DNA of 64,000 nucleotides from Brevundimonas fluminis (GCF_003934285.1 NZ_RQWJ01000002.1:62001-126000); one strand, 5' to 3'. Counted from the stretch's first letter, positions 37,805 to 46,885 are shown. A program made the numbers and translations. The notes: generated by a model from the letters alone, not told the origin.

Positions 37805-38272
37805 TCAACCGAAAGTCCATTCCGTGGTCACCGAGAGCACCATGACGACCGCGATCACGAAGGGGATCTCGTTGGTCATGCGCCAGAAGCGGCCGGACCT
37901 CCTCGACGTCCCGGCATGGATGCGCTTTCGTTCGCCGGCAAGAAAGCCGTGCCACGCGCTGAGGGCGATCACGCCGGCCAGCTTGGCCAGCATCCACGGC
38001 TGCACCAGGAACTCCCAGCCGCGCGTCGTGCCGTCGATCCAGATCAGCCAGCCCCCGAAGATCCACGCCGCCGTCATGGCCGGATTGACGATGATCTTCA
38101 GCAACCGGGTCTGCCACGTGCGGAGCAGGTCCCGCATCCCGGACCTCAGAGGTTCCGGCTTCTCGGCCTGTTCGGCGTCGTAGGCGTAGAGCCGCGGCAG
38201 GAACAGCATCCCCGCCATCCACGCGATGACCGCAAGAATGTGCAGGCCCCGCGCAAGGTCGTAGGTCGTCAT
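37805..38272 (-). CDS. hemJ: protoporphyrinogen IX oxidase HemJ
   Basis: A 155-aa inner-membrane protein with four or five helices. Conserved LHILAVIAWMAGMLFLPRLYAYD holds the essential His and Arg; RTWQTRLLKIIVNPAM and AKLAGVIALSAWHGF follow. It oxidises protoporphyrinogen IX. The ATG (38272) overlaps the hemH stop. It is co-transcribed with hemH and hemE. Confidence 0.93.
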   Translation of the reverse strand: MTTYDLARGLHILAVIAWMAGMLFLPRLYAYDAEQAEKPEPLRSGMRDLLRTWQTRLLKIIVNPAMTAAWIFGGWLIWIDGTTRGWEFLVQPWMLAKLAGVIALSAWHGFLAGERKRIHAGTSRRSGRFWRMTNEIPFVIAVVMVLSVTTEWTFG

Positions 38273-39336
38273 GCCGCACGCCTTTCCGTCTGACACGGAC
38301 ACGCCTTCCAGTCTTTGCGGCAACCGGGCCCGTGGGGCGCCGTCCCCTCGCGTCCGAGGGCCTCCGTCACCGCGGCGGCCAGTGCGCCGATGAAATCGGG
38401 CGCGACGCCCGCCGCCGGCGCGCGCAGATAGGGCGCCACGCCCAGGCCGTGGGCCAGCTCGGCGTACTCGACGTCCAGCTCCACGAGGGTTTCTATGTGT
38501 TCGGACACGAAGGCGACCGGCGTCAGCAGCACCCCCACCCCATCCGCCGCGGCCTTCCCGATCGCCTCCGGCGTGGACGGACCCAGCCATTTCAAAGGAC
38601 CCACCCGGCTCTGGTAACAGACGTCCCAGCGGTCGCCTCGCGGGCCGAGGTCGAGCCGGGCGGCCAACGCCGCGCAGGTGGACTCGACCTGCTCCTGGTA
38701 GGGGTCGCCCTTGCCCGAGACCAGCTTCTCCGGGATGCCGTGGGCCGACATCAGGACCCGCACGGCCGCGTCTCCCGCTTCCGCGAGCCTGGCCGAAATC
38801 GCGCGCGCCTGCGCCTCGATCCAGCCGTCGGCGACGGGCCAGCAGCAGACCGTGCGCGACCTCCCCGGTCCCCGATAGGTCTCGCGCCACAGCTTGAGCG
38901 ACGACTCCGTCGTCGTGGTCGAAAACTGGGGATACAGCGGCAGCAGAACGATCTCGTCCGGCGCGAAGGCCGCCACCTCCGCCGCGACCTGCTCCGTGAG
39001 CGGGCGCCAGTAGCGCATGCAGACGAAGGCGTGGATCTCCTCACCGGGGAGCTCCGCACGCAGCCGGGCCTCCAGCGCGGTGGCCTGGGCCCGGGTGCCG
39101 GGCAGCAGCGGCGAGCCGCCGCCCATCAGGGCATAGTTGGCCTGGGCGCTGTTTTCCCGCCGGGAGGAGATCAGGCGGGCCAGAGGCGTGCGCACGAATC
39201 CGGGCAGACCGATGATGGCAGGATCATTGAACAGATTGAAAAGAAAAGGCTTCACGTCGGCGGGGCCGTCCGGCCCCCCGAGGTTGAACAGGACGACGGC
39301 GATCCGCCGTCCGGCCCCTTCCGTCCGTCCGCTCAT
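38269..39336 (-). CDS. hemH: ferrochelatase
   Basis: A 355-aa enzyme that inserts Fe2+ into protoporphyrin IX. It has VVLFNLGGPDGPADVKPFLFNLFNDPAI, a MSAHGIPEKLVSGKGDPY catalytic segment, YQSRVGPLKWLGPST and a conserved VAFVSEHIETLVELDVEY His/Glu block. The C-terminus is CRKDWKACPC, with Cys-rich spacing suited to the [2Fe-2S] cluster seen in Caulobacter ferrochelatase. The ATG overlaps the hemE stop. An upstream frame to 39420 belongs to hemE. Confidence 0.97.
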   Translation of the reverse strand: MSGRTEGAGRRIAVVLFNLGGPDGPADVKPFLFNLFNDPAIIGLPGFVRTPLARLISSRRENSAQANYALMGGGSPLLPGTRAQATALEARLRAELPGEEIHAFVCMRYWRPLTEQVAAEVAAFAPDEIVLLPLYPQFSTTTTESSLKLWRETYRGPGRSRTVCCWPVADGWIEAQARAISARLAEAGDAAVRVLMSAHGIPEKLVSGKGDPYQEQVESTCAALAARLDLGPRGDRWDVCYQSRVGPLKWLGPSTPEAIGKAAADGVGVLLTPVAFVSEHIETLVELDVEYAELAHGLGVAPYLRAPAAGVAPDFIGALAAAVTEALGREGTAPHGPGCRKDWKACPCQTERRAA

Positions 39337-40367
39337 TGCGCTCCAAGTCTCCGCAGCACCTGCTCGACGTGCGCGATCGGCACGTCCGGCAGGATGCCGT
39401 GGCCGAGGTTGAAGATCCACGGACCCCGTCCCCAGGCTTCGGTCAACTGGTCGACCCTGCGGTCCAGCGCCGCGCCCCCCGCTCTCAGCAGCAGCGGGTC
39501 CAGCGCGCCCTGGATCGGCTTGATCGCCTGCACCCGTCGGCCGACCTCAAGCGGACAGGCGGTGTCCAGCGCCACGGCCTGAACGTCGCAGGCGCTCGCA
39601 TAGCGCTCGGCCAGCGCCGCCGAGCCGCGGGGGAAGCCGATCAAGGGGAGGGTCACGCCCAGTTCGCGGACCCGGGCGACCAGTTTCTGGTGCGGGCGCA
39701 GGACCAGCCGCTCGAACAGGTCGTCCGGCAGGCCCTCGGCCCAGCTTTCGAAGATCTTCAACACCTGGGCGCCGGATTCGGCCTGCATCTTGAGATAGTG
39801 CGCCGTCGCCTCGACGAGGACGTCCAGAACCCCGTCGACGAGCTCCGGCTGCTCATAGGCCCAGGTCCGCGCCTGCGCCCGCTCGCCCTTGCCGATGGTG
39901 CGGGCCTCGCCGTCCAGCATGTAGGTCGCCACTGTCCACGGCGCGCCGGCGAAGCCGATCAGGGCGCGCTCCGGCTCCAGCTCCCTGCGGACGATGGTCA
40001 GCGTCTCGCCGACCTGCGACAAGGCGCGGCCCGCGTCGGCGGTCAGGGCGCGCATGGCCTCGACGGGCGGCAGGGCGCCGAGACGCGGCCCCTCCCCCGC
40101 CTCGAACCACACGTCCTGTCCAAGAGCCCGGGGGATCAGCAGGATGTCTGCGAAGACGATGGCGGCGTCGAAGCCGAACCGCCGCATGGGCTGCAACGTC
40201 GCTTCCGCGGCCTTCTCCGGATCAAGGCAGAACTCGATGAAGCCCGGCGTCGTCGCGCGCAGAGCCCGGTACTCGGGCAGATAACGCCCGGCCTGGCGCA
40301 TGAACCACACGGGCGGGCGGTCCGGGGTTTCTCCGGCCAGAACGCGCAGAAGGCGGGGGGTCGTCAT
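39333..40367 (-). CDS. hemE: uroporphyrinogen decarboxylase
   Basis: A 344-aa TIM-barrel enzyme. It has RPPVWFMRQAGRYLPEYR, DAAIVFADILLIP, VLKIFESWAEGLP and a GHGILPDVPIAHV ending. It removes four carboxyl groups from uroporphyrinogen III. It is first in the hemE-hemH-hemJ chain and begins directly at the edge of the putative replication origin, the same neighbour as in Caulobacter crescentus. Confidence 0.97.
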   Translation of the reverse strand: MTTPRLLRVLAGETPDRPPVWFMRQAGRYLPEYRALRATTPGFIEFCLDPEKAAEATLQPMRRFGFDAAIVFADILLIPRALGQDVWFEAGEGPRLGALPPVEAMRALTADAGRALSQVGETLTIVRRELEPERALIGFAGAPWTVATYMLDGEARTIGKGERAQARTWAYEQPELVDGVLDVLVEATAHYLKMQAESGAQVLKIFESWAEGLPDDLFERLVLRPHQKLVARVRELGVTLPLIGFPRGSAALAERYASACDVQAVALDTACPLEVGRRVQAIKPIQGALDPLLLRAGGAALDRRVDQLTEAWGRGPWIFNLGHGILPDVPIAHVEQVLRRLGAQ

Positions 40368-40578
40368 GCGACGGACTTACGGGCTGACGCGTCTGCGCTC
40401 AAGCCGACCTCTTTCCTTCCCAACCCTTCCCTTGAATCGAAAGAAGGGAAGTAGGGAGTTGGAGGCGGGAAGGCGGGGATGAAGAGGCGGTCCATGGCCG
40501 CCGTCCCCGGGTTCTCCACGGAGAGCGCGCCGGCTCCGTGGGCTGGGGATGAACCGGGGCGCCGTCGGCCGTCGAGGG

Positions 40579-40593
40579 TTAATGAAGCCTTAA
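40579..40593 (+). promoter_or_regulatory. CtrA box within origin gap
   Basis: TTAA, then TGAAGCC, then TTAA: a perfect TTAA-N7-TTAA. It is the only exact match I noticed in the window, in DNA where TTAA is rare. In Caulobacter such boxes in the origin let CtrA repress initiation. Confidence 0.7.
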
Positions 40594-40807
40594 CGTCGCC
40601 GCGCGGCGGGGCGTCGGGCGTGCCGCGCGCCTGTGGGCGATTGACCCCTCGTTGGAGGTTTCCCCAGGCAGGCGAACCTGCGGCGGTCCCCCGTGGACAA
40701 TTCGCGGTCAGGCGCGCCGATCGTCCCCGGTCATCCCCGCTCGCCCCCCGCCGGGCGCTCGGCTATAGGATTCCTTGACCGAAACCCCGCGGACGGCGCC
40801 CCGATTG

Positions 40808-40830
40808 CCCCAGGATTTCTCCCCAGGATT
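40808..40830 (+). repeat. 13-nt-period direct repeat CCCCAGGATT
   Basis: CCCCAGGATT at 40808-40817 and again at 40821-40830, a 13-nt step, next to the start of the right-hand gene. The second copy contains TCCCCA and GATTC (GANTC) words. Confidence 0.6.
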
Positions 40831-40860
40831 CCCTCGAACCTTCCCCGGAGGAGCGAAGCG

Positions 40861-41718
40861 GTGACGCCGGCCCGTCCGGGCCGGCTGGCCACCTACTTCC
40901 ACGTCCACCTGGTCTCGGATTCCACCGGGGAGACGCTGAACGCCATGGCCAAGGCCGTGACGGCCCGATTCGACGGCATCATTCCGATCGAGCACATCTA
41001 TGCCCTCGTCCGGTCCTCGAAGCAGATGGACCGGGTGCTGGAGGAGGTCGCGGCGGCGCCCGGCGTGGTCCTGCACACCCTGGTCGACGCCGAGCTCAGG
41101 TCCCAGCTGGAGCAGGGGTGCCGCCGGCTGGACATGCCTCAGATCGCCGCGCTGGATCCCCTGGTGGGCGCCCTTTCGCGCTATCTGGGCGCGGCCCTGT
41201 CGACGCGCGTCGGCGCGCAGCACGCGCTGGACCATGAATATTTCAACCGCATTTCGGCGCTCGACTTCGCCATGGCCCACGACGACGGCCAAGGCACCAC
41301 CGAGCAGCTGGAACAGGCCGACGTGGTGCTGACCGGCGTCAGCCGGACGTCAAAGACCCCGACCTGCATCTATCTGGCCCACCGGGGCATCCGCGCCGCC
41401 AACGTGCCGCTGGTGCCGGGCCAGGAGAACGGCGAGCGCCTGACCACGCTGAAGCGTCCGCTCGTGGTGGGCCTGACCGTCTCGCCCGACCGGCTGGTGC
41501 AGATCCGGCGCAACCGTCTGGAGGGCCTGAACGCCGACCGGGCCTCGTCCTACGTCGACCACGACGCCGTCCGGGAGGAGACCGTGAAGGCCCGGCGCGC
41601 CTTCGAACGGCGCGGCTGGCCCGTCATCGACGTGACGCGGCGATCGGTGGAGGAGACGGCGGCGGCGGTGGTCAATCTGCTGCAGGAACGCCGGGCGCGC
41701 GGCGAGGCGCCCCGATGA
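40861..41718 (+). CDS. pyruvate, phosphate dikinase / PEP synthase regulatory protein
   Basis: A 285-aa protein of the DUF299/PPSR-PDRP family, a bifunctional kinase and phosphorylase that switches PPDK or PEP synthase off and on using ADP and phosphate. The N-terminus has HLVSDSTGETLNAM, and the P-loop is GVSRTSKTPTCIYLA. The GTG at 40861 follows a GGAGGAG ribosome-binding site by 8 nt; the long open frame upstream belongs to the origin gap. In Caulobacter the same gene is the first to the right of the origin. Confidence 0.94.
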   Translation: MTPARPGRLATYFHVHLVSDSTGETLNAMAKAVTARFDGIIPIEHIYALVRSSKQMDRVLEEVAAAPGVVLHTLVDAELRSQLEQGCRRLDMPQIAALDPLVGALSRYLGAALSTRVGAQHALDHEYFNRISALDFAMAHDDGQGTTEQLEQADVVLTGVSRTSKTPTCIYLAHRGIRAANVPLVPGQENGERLTTLKRPLVVGLTVSPDRLVQIRRNRLEGLNADRASSYVDHDAVREETVKARRAFERRGWPVIDVTRRSVEETAAAVVNLLQERRARGEAPR

Positions 41719-42299
41719 TCGTTCTCGCTTCCGCCAGCGCGACGCGACGACGCATCCTCGAGGACGCCGGCGTGGACTTCGAGATCGACCCGGCCGACGT
41801 CGACGAGACGGCGTACAAGACCCCTGAGGCCCGGCGCGATCCGGCCGCGCTTGGCGTGACCCTGGCGCAAGCCAAGGCGCTGGACGTGTCCCGGCGGCGT
41901 CCGGAGGACTGGGTGATCGGTTCGGACCAGATCCTGGCTTTCGACGGCGGCCTCGTCTCCAAGGCGCGGTCCATGGAAGAGGCGCGGGGCAGGCTGGAGG
42001 CCATGCGCGGGCGGGAGCACGTGCTTTGGTCCGCGGTCGCCCTCGCCCGTGCCGGTCGGATCGTCTGGTCGGACCGTGAGCCGGCCACGATGACGATGCG
42101 GCACTTCTCGGACGCCTTCCTCGACGCCTATCTGGCCGCCGAGGGCGAGGGTCTGCTCGCCTCGGTCGGCTGCTACCGGATCGAGGGACGCGGCGCCCAG
42201 CTGTTCGCACGGGTCGAGGGCGCCCAGGCGACGATCATGGGCATGCCCCTTTGGCCGCTGCTGGAAGCCCTGCGGACGAACGGGGCGCTGCCGTCATGA
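41715..42299 (+). CDS. maf: Maf-family nucleotide pyrophosphatase
   Basis: A 194-aa house-cleaning NTP pyrophosphatase. It has [16 protein letters not shown] (Maf motif), the [10 protein letters not shown] loop and [20 protein letters not shown]. It hydrolyses non-canonical NTPs such as dTTP/UTP or m7GTP. The specificity subtype cannot be assigned surely. The start ATG overlaps the preceding stop (ATGA), and its stop overlaps aroE. Confidence 0.92.
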   Translation: MIVLASASATRRRILEDAGVDFEIDPADVDETAYKTPEARRDPAALGVTLAQAKALDVSRRRPEDWVIGSDQILAFDGGLVSKARSMEEARGRLEAMRGREHVLWSAVALARAGRIVWSDREPATMTMRHFSDAFLDAYLAAEGEGLLASVGCYRIEGRGAQLFARVEGAQATIMGMPLWPLLEALRTNGALPS

Positions 42300-43093
42300 T
42301 GCTCGGCGGAGTCGTCGGTTGGCCGATCGGCCATTCGCTCAGCCCCCTGATCCACGGGTCCTGGCTGTCGGCTGCGGGCATCAAGGGCGTCTACCAAGCC
42401 TTGCCGGCGATGGACGAACCGGCCTTCGACGCCCTGATCGCACGCGGCAAGGCGGGGATGTTCCGGGGACTGAACGTCACCGCGCCGTGGAAAATGAGGG
42501 CGTTGCGGGCCGCCGGGGCGGGGGCCTCGGACATTGCCCGGCGGGCCGGGTCGGCGAACCTCCTGACCTTCCAGGACGGACAGGTCCACGCCGACTCCAC
42601 CGATGGAGAGGGCCTTCTGGCCGCCCTTGGGGAGCAGGCGCCTGGCCTGAAGCTGGCGGGAGCTCCGGTGAGCGTGCTGGGCGCGGGCGGCGCGGCGCGG
42701 GCCGCGGTCGTCGCCCTTCAGGGGGCCGGGGCCCAGGTGGGCGTGGTGAACAGATCCGCCGAGCGCGCGGCCCAGCTGGTCGCAGCGATGGGCGTGACTC
42801 ATCAGACGACGGAGCAGCTGCGTCTGGCCGACCTGGTGGTCAGCGCCCTGCCGGTCGATCCGGGACTGGACGTGTCGATCCTGAAGCCCGGCGCCGTGGT
42901 CATGGACATGGGCTATCGTCCCCTTCACACGCCGCTGCTGGCCGCGGCGAGGGACCGCGGCCTGACGATCGTCGACGGCCTGGCCATGCTGATCGGGCAG
43001 GCGAAACCGTCCTTCGAGGCGATCTACGGCGTTCCGCCGCCGGCCGTCGACGTGCGCGCCCTCTGCCTGAGGGCGCTGGGCGTCGCCACATGA
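42296..43093 (+). CDS. aroE: shikimate dehydrogenase
   Basis: A 265-aa enzyme of aromatic amino-acid synthesis, NADPH-dependent. [13 protein letters not shown] binds shikimate; [15 protein letters not shown] contains the catalytic Lys (VTxPxK), and [12 protein letters not shown] is the dinucleotide motif. The ATG 42296 overlaps maf; a second ATG at 42299 follows at once. The stop overlaps coaE. Confidence 0.96.
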   Translation: MMLGGVVGWPIGHSLSPLIHGSWLSAAGIKGVYQALPAMDEPAFDALIARGKAGMFRGLNVTAPWKMRALRAAGAGASDIARRAGSANLLTFQDGQVHADSTDGEGLLAALGEQAPGLKLAGAPVSVLGAGGAARAAVVALQGAGAQVGVVNRSAERAAQLVAAMGVTHQTTEQLRLADLVVSALPVDPGLDVSILKPGAVVMDMGYRPLHTPLLAAARDRGLTIVDGLAMLIGQAKPSFEAIYGVPPPAVDVRALCLRALGVAT

Positions 43094-43731
43094 TCGTGCT
43101 CGGCCTGACCGGATCGATCGGCATGGGGAAGTCGACGACCACGCGACTGTTCGCCGGGGAAGGCGCGGTGACCTGGAACGCCGACGAGGCCGTCCACGCC
43201 CTCTATGCCCGCGGCGGCGCGGCGGTGGGGCCGGTCGGCGAGGCCTTTCCCGGCGTGGTGGTGGACGGGGCGGTCGACCGCGACCGGCTGGCCGGAGCCC
43301 TGGGCGACGACCCCGACGCCTTCCGCAGGCTGGAGACGATCGTCCATCCGCTGGTGGCGCAGGGTCGTCTGGCGGAGCTGGAGGCGGCGCGTGACCGGGG
43401 CGAGACGCTGGCGGTGCTCGACATCCCCCTGCTGTTCGAGACCGGCGGCGACCGCGCCGTCGACGCCGTGGTGGTGGTCACGGCCCCGCCGGAGGTTCAG
43501 GCCGAACGGGTGCTGTCCCGCCCCGGCATGACGCGCGAGCGCCTCGACGCCATCCTGTCACGACAGACGCCGGACGCGGAGAAGCGGGCCCGGGCTGACT
43601 TCGTCGTCGACACCTCACGTGGGATCGACGCCGCGCGCGCGCAGGTCCGGGAGATCGTGGGGACGGTTCTTGATCCGGCGTGGACGCCGCGGCGGGCCGG
43701 CCTTCCTTCGGACTCCGAACCGGGTCAGTAA
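43090..43731 (+). CDS. coaE: dephospho-CoA kinase
   Basis: A 213-aa P-loop kinase. [15 protein letters not shown] is the Walker A segment, followed by [23 protein letters not shown] and a lid with [17 protein letters not shown]. It phosphorylates the 3'-OH of dephospho-CoA, the last step to CoA. It overlaps the aroE stop (ATGA). Gene order aroE-coaE-dnaQ is conserved in alphaproteobacteria. Confidence 0.97.
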   Translation: MIVLGLTGSIGMGKSTTTRLFAGEGAVTWNADEAVHALYARGGAAVGPVGEAFPGVVVDGAVDRDRLAGALGDDPDAFRRLETIVHPLVAQGRLAELEAARDRGETLAVLDIPLLFETGGDRAVDAVVVVTAPPEVQAERVLSRPGMTRERLDAILSRQTPDAEKRARADFVVDTSRGIDAARAQVREIVGTVLDPAWTPRRAGLPSDSEPGQ

Positions 43732-43736
43732 GAGGC

Positions 43737-44453
43737 ATGGCCCGCGAGATCGTTCTCGACACCGAAACCACCGGCTTCGATCCGAAGACCGGCGACCGCC
43801 TGATCGAGATCGGCTGCATAGAGATCGAGGATCTGCTGCCGACCGGGAGGACCTTCCACCGCTACGTCAATCCGGAGCGGCTGATCCCCGCGGGCGCGAT
43901 CGCCGTGCACGGCATCACCGACGACAAGGTGAGGGACGCCCCGAAGTTCCGGGAGATCATGGCGGACTTCCTGGAGTTCGTCGGCGACGCCCCGATCATC
44001 GCCCACAACGCCAATTTCGACCGCGCCTTCGTGGAGTGGGAATGCACGAACTGCGGCGGGGAGATCATCCCTGCGGAGCGCTGGATCGACACGCTGCAGC
44101 TGGCCCAGCAACGGTTTCCGGGCATGCCCAACTCGCTGGACGCCCTCTGCCGGCGCTTCAGGATCTCGTTGACCGAGCGGACGCTTCACGGCGCCCTGAT
44201 CGACGCGCGCTTGCTGGCCGAGGTCTATCTGGAACTCAAGGGCGGCAAGGCGCGGAAGCTGGACCTGTCCATGGCCGCCGCGGTGACCGCGACCGCCGAG
44301 GTCGGCGGCGCGACGCACGGCGCGCGGCCGCGCCCTCTGGCTCCGCGCCTGAGCGGGCTCCAGGTCGCCGCCCACCGGCTCTTTCTCGAGACCGAGATCA
44401 AATCCACGACCCTGTGGGACGCGGTCACGGGCGCGGAAGAGCGCGCGGCCTGA
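43737..44453 (+). CDS. dnaQ: DNA polymerase III subunit epsilon
   Basis: A 238-aa 3'-5' proofreading exonuclease. ExoI motif LDTETTGFDPKTGDRLIEIG (D, E), ExoII HNANFDRAFV, and ExoIII HGALIDARLLAEVYLEL (His and Asp) are intact. The C-terminal tail (about residues 185-238) lies where the alpha-subunit contact is expected. The ATG 43737 is chosen over an upstream start at 43680 because it opens the DEDDh fold. It converges on secB. Confidence 0.96.
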   Translation: MAREIVLDTETTGFDPKTGDRLIEIGCIEIEDLLPTGRTFHRYVNPERLIPAGAIAVHGITDDKVRDAPKFREIMADFLEFVGDAPIIAHNANFDRAFVEWECTNCGGEIIPAERWIDTLQLAQQRFPGMPNSLDALCRRFRISLTERTLHGALIDARLLAEVYLELKGGKARKLDLSMAAAVTATAEVGGATHGARPRPLAPRLSGLQVAAHRLFLETEIKSTTLWDAVTGAEERAA

Positions 44454-44495
44454 TCCGGCGGCGAGACGGCGCGCGAGCGAAAGGGCTGAAGAAGG

Positions 44496-44996
44496 TCAGG
44501 CCTGCGCCGCCGTGCGCTCCATCTCGGCGCGGCGCTGCATGTAGATGGCGGCGAAGTCGATCGGCTCCAGCAGGAACGGCGGCGTCAGGCCGCCGTCCGA
44601 GGTGGACTTGGCGATGATTTCGCGCGCGAACGGGAACAGATAGCGCGGGCATTCGATCAGCAGCATGGGCTCGATGTCCTGCTCGGCCACGCCCATCAGC
44701 TGGAACAGGCCGCCGTAGACCAGTTCGACCGCGAAGATCGGGCCGGAGTCGACCGACGCCTTGACCGACAGCTTCAGGTCCACCTCGAACAGGCCGTCCT
44801 TGCGGCCGACGGCGTTCATCTCGACGCCCATGTCGATCGCCGGCTTGCCTTCCGCGCGCAGGCTTTCCGGCGCCTTGGGATTCTCGAACGACAGGTCGCG
44901 CACGTATTGCGCCAGAATGCGGAAGCCCGGCGCGGCCGGCTGGCCCTGGGTCGGTTGCTCGCCGTTGGTCGGGGTCGAGGGCGTGGCGTCGGTCAT
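44496..44996 (-). CDS. secB: protein-export chaperone SecB
   Basis: A 166-aa tetrameric chaperone. It has [22 protein letters not shown], a long beta-sheet with DLKLSVKAS, and [15 protein letters not shown] and [25 protein letters not shown], the conserved SecA-contact end. It holds preproteins unfolded for SecA. The N-terminal 20 residues are disordered (Pro/Thr/Gln). It sits alone between convergent dnaQ and the divergent Tim44-like gene. Confidence 0.97.
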   Translation of the reverse strand: MTDATPSTPTNGEQPTQGQPAAPGFRILAQYVRDLSFENPKAPESLRAEGKPAIDMGVEMNAVGRKDGLFEVDLKLSVKASVDSGPIFAVELVYGGLFQLMGVAEQDIEPMLLIECPRYLFPFAREIIAKSTSDGGLTPPFLLEPIDFAAIYMQRRAEMERTAAQA

Positions 44997-45170
44997 GGGT
45001 CGCGGGCATCCGGAATGTGGCGGCGGCGTGGCGGCCGCCGGAAGGCGCGGCGACTATCATGCGCGGCGTCCGGTCGCAACGCCGTCGGGCGGGCCGGCGT
45101 GGGTGTGCCGCTTGCCCCACCCCATATGACCGCCTAATCCTGCCCCCTCCCCCGCCTTCAGGGATGCCCC

Positions 45171-45791
45171 GTGCCCGTCCAGTTCCAGATCGTGCTCTTC
45201 GCGGTGATCGCCGCCTTCGTCCTGTTCCAGCTCTATAACGTGCTCGGAAAGAAGGTGGGCCGTCAGCCCGAGGACGACGTGCGGGCCCAGCCCGTGCCCG
45301 CGTCCCCGGCCGCCGGCGCCCCGCCGCAGGCCCCGCCGGTCGACAGCCACACGCTCGCGGCCATCCAGGGCCTGAAGGCCCGCGATCCGGGTTTCGATCC
45401 GCACCGTTTCCTAGAGGGCGCCCGCACCGCCCACGACACCATCGTCCAGGCCTATGCCACGGGCGACCGCGAGGCGCTGAGGCCCCTGCTGGCACCGGCC
45501 GTCATGGCTTCGTTCGAAGAGGGAATGAAGGCGCGCGAAGCCCGCGGCGAGACCGACAGGGTCGAGTTCGTGCATCCGCCGCGCGCCGATCTTGAGCTGG
45601 CCACGGTCGACGGCGATCGGGCGGTGGCCCGGGTTCGCTTCCTGGCCGAGCTGCGCTCGATCTCCGCCGGCGAGGGTCGCGAGGACCGCATCGAGGAGCG
45701 CCGCACCGCCGAGATCTGGACCTTCCAGCGTCCGCTGGGCGCCAACGACCCCAACTGGGTTCTGGCCCGGGTGGAGCCCGCCACGGCGTGA
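45171..45791 (+). CDS. Tim44-like domain protein
   Basis: A 206-aa protein starting at GTG 45171. An N-terminal membrane helix (residues 4-25, QIVLFAVIAAFVLFQLY) is followed by a Pro-rich linker and the Tim44 domain (about 70-205), with FLEGARTAHDTIVQAYATGD and an EIWTFQR signature. Mitochondrial Tim44 docks the import motor; the bacterial (TimA) function is in the envelope but unclear. The stop overlaps mltA. Confidence 0.92.
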   Translation: MPVQFQIVLFAVIAAFVLFQLYNVLGKKVGRQPEDDVRAQPVPASPAAGAPPQAPPVDSHTLAAIQGLKARDPGFDPHRFLEGARTAHDTIVQAYATGDREALRPLLAPAVMASFEEGMKAREARGETDRVEFVHPPRADLELATVDGDRAVARVRFLAELRSISAGEGREDRIEERRTAEIWTFQRPLGANDPNWVLARVEPATA

Positions 45792-46885
45792 TCCGCCGGC
45801 TCCTTCCGCTGCTGGGCCTGCTCGCCGCCGCGTGCGCCACGGCCCCGCCCGCCCCGTCACCGCCGCCGGTCGAGCGACCCGTTCCGCTCCCGCCGACGGG
45901 CCCGGCGGTCGAACCCGGTCCGGCGTCGCGACCCCTGCCGGCCGGGTCCGTGCCCCTGTCGGTCCTGCCCGGCTGGGCGCGCGAGGATCACGCCGCGGCT
46001 CTGCAGGCCTACGGCGCCGGATGCCGGCCAGCCGCCGATCCGATGTGCGAGAGCGCCCGTGCCGCCGCCGCGCAGAACCCCTCGCGTGAACGGGCCAGGG
46101 ACTGGTTCGAAGCCAACTTCGCCGCCGTCGAGGCGCGCACGCCGGACGGATCGCCGGGCCGCCTCACCTCCTATTTCGCGCCGGAGTATCCGGCCCGCCG
46201 TTTCCCGGACGCCGAGTTCTCGGCCCCCGTCCTGCCGCCTCCGCCCGGCTGGCGTCGCGGCGACGTCGGCCCGACGCGGGCCGAGATCGAGGCCCTGCCG
46301 GCGCCGCATGCGCTCGCCTTCATGCGCGCCGAGGACCTGTTCTTCATGCAGATCCAGGGCTCCGGCTACCTGACGTTCGAGGACGGGACGCGCGCCCGCG
46401 CCGCCTATGCCGCAGATAACGGGCAGCGCTTCGTCGGCATCGCGACGCCCATGGCCGAGCGCGGCCTCTTGCCCCGCGACGGCACGTCGGGCGAGGCGAT
46501 CCGCGGCTGGCTGGCGGCCAACCGGGGCGACCGGGCGGCCGAGGTCATGGCCCTGAACCCCCGCTACATCTTCTTCCGCATGGACCCGGACGACGGCGGC
46601 CACCCGGCAGGGGCCGCCGGCGTGCCCCTGACCGCGCGGCGCTCGATCGCCGTGGACCCCGCCTACTGGACCTACGGCACGCCGGTGTGGATCGAGGCCG
46701 ACGCCGGCAATCTGGTCGGCGCCCGCTCCGGCTATTCCGGCCTGGTCATGGCGCTGGACACCGGCTCGGCCATCCGCGGCCCGGTACGCGCCGACTTCTA
46801 CATGGGCCGCGGCGACGCGGCGGGGGACGAGGCCGGGACGGTGCGGCATCCGCTCAGGATGTGGCGGGTCGTTCCTCGTCCCTGA
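45788..46885 (+). CDS. mltA: membrane-bound lytic transglycosylase MltA
   Basis: A 365-aa lipoprotein starting with GTG at 45788. Lipobox LLAAAC (C16) and a Pro-rich stretch are followed by the MltA domain (LTSYFAPEYPARR, FFMQIQGSGYLTFEDG) and a C-terminal 3D domain with ALDTGSAIRGPVRADFYMG (the catalytic Asp region). It cleaves murein with formation of 1,6-anhydro ends. The 3' end overlaps the convergent rhomboid gene by 32 nt. Confidence 0.95.
   Translation: MIRRLLPLLGLLAAACATAPPAPSPPPVERPVPLPPTGPAVEPGPASRPLPAGSVPLSVLPGWAREDHAAALQAYGAGCRPAADPMCESARAAAAQNPSRERARDWFEANFAAVEARTPDGSPGRLTSYFAPEYPARRFPDAEFSAPVLPPPPGWRRGDVGPTRAEIEALPAPHALAFMRAEDLFFMQIQGSGYLTFEDGTRARAAYAADNGQRFVGIATPMAERGLLPRDGTSGEAIRGWLAANRGDRAAEVMALNPRYIFFRMDPDDGGHPAGAAGVPLTARRSIAVDPAYWTYGTPVWIEADAGNLVGARSGYSGLVMALDTGSAIRGPVRADFYMGRGDAAGDEAGTVRHPLRMWRVVPRP

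Larger units (their letters stand above)
40368..40860. other. putative chromosomal replication origin (Cori-like)
   Basis: A 493-nt non-coding gap between divergent hemE and the pyruvate-dikinase regulator gene, the exact place of the Caulobacter origin. Contents: a perfect CtrA box TTAA-N7-TTAA (40579-40593); two 7-of-9 DnaA-like boxes (TTCTCCACG at 40512-40520, TTGTCCACG on the minus strand at 40692-40700); TCCCCA words at 40661 and 40820 (plus) and at 40544-40549 (minus), like the weak W-boxes reported for Caulobacter; GANTC sites at 40434, 40769 and 40827; an 8-bp inverted repeat (40426-40433 with 40444-40451); and a repeated CCCCAGGATT. Flanking genes run outward on both sides. No obvious long AT-rich unwinding element. 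Candidate only. Confidence 0.65.

Noticed and set aside
37588..37845. An 85-aa plus-strand frame before hemJ
   Set aside because: Low-complexity Arg/Pro/Ser composition and no start context; it reads as rho leader region.
40426..40451. The inverted repeat as a terminator of hemE
   Set aside because: It lies upstream of the hemE start, not after its stop, so it belongs to the origin gap or promoter region.
40381..40778. Small open frames in the origin gap
   Set aside because: No ribosome-binding sites or coding character; they overlap origin motifs.
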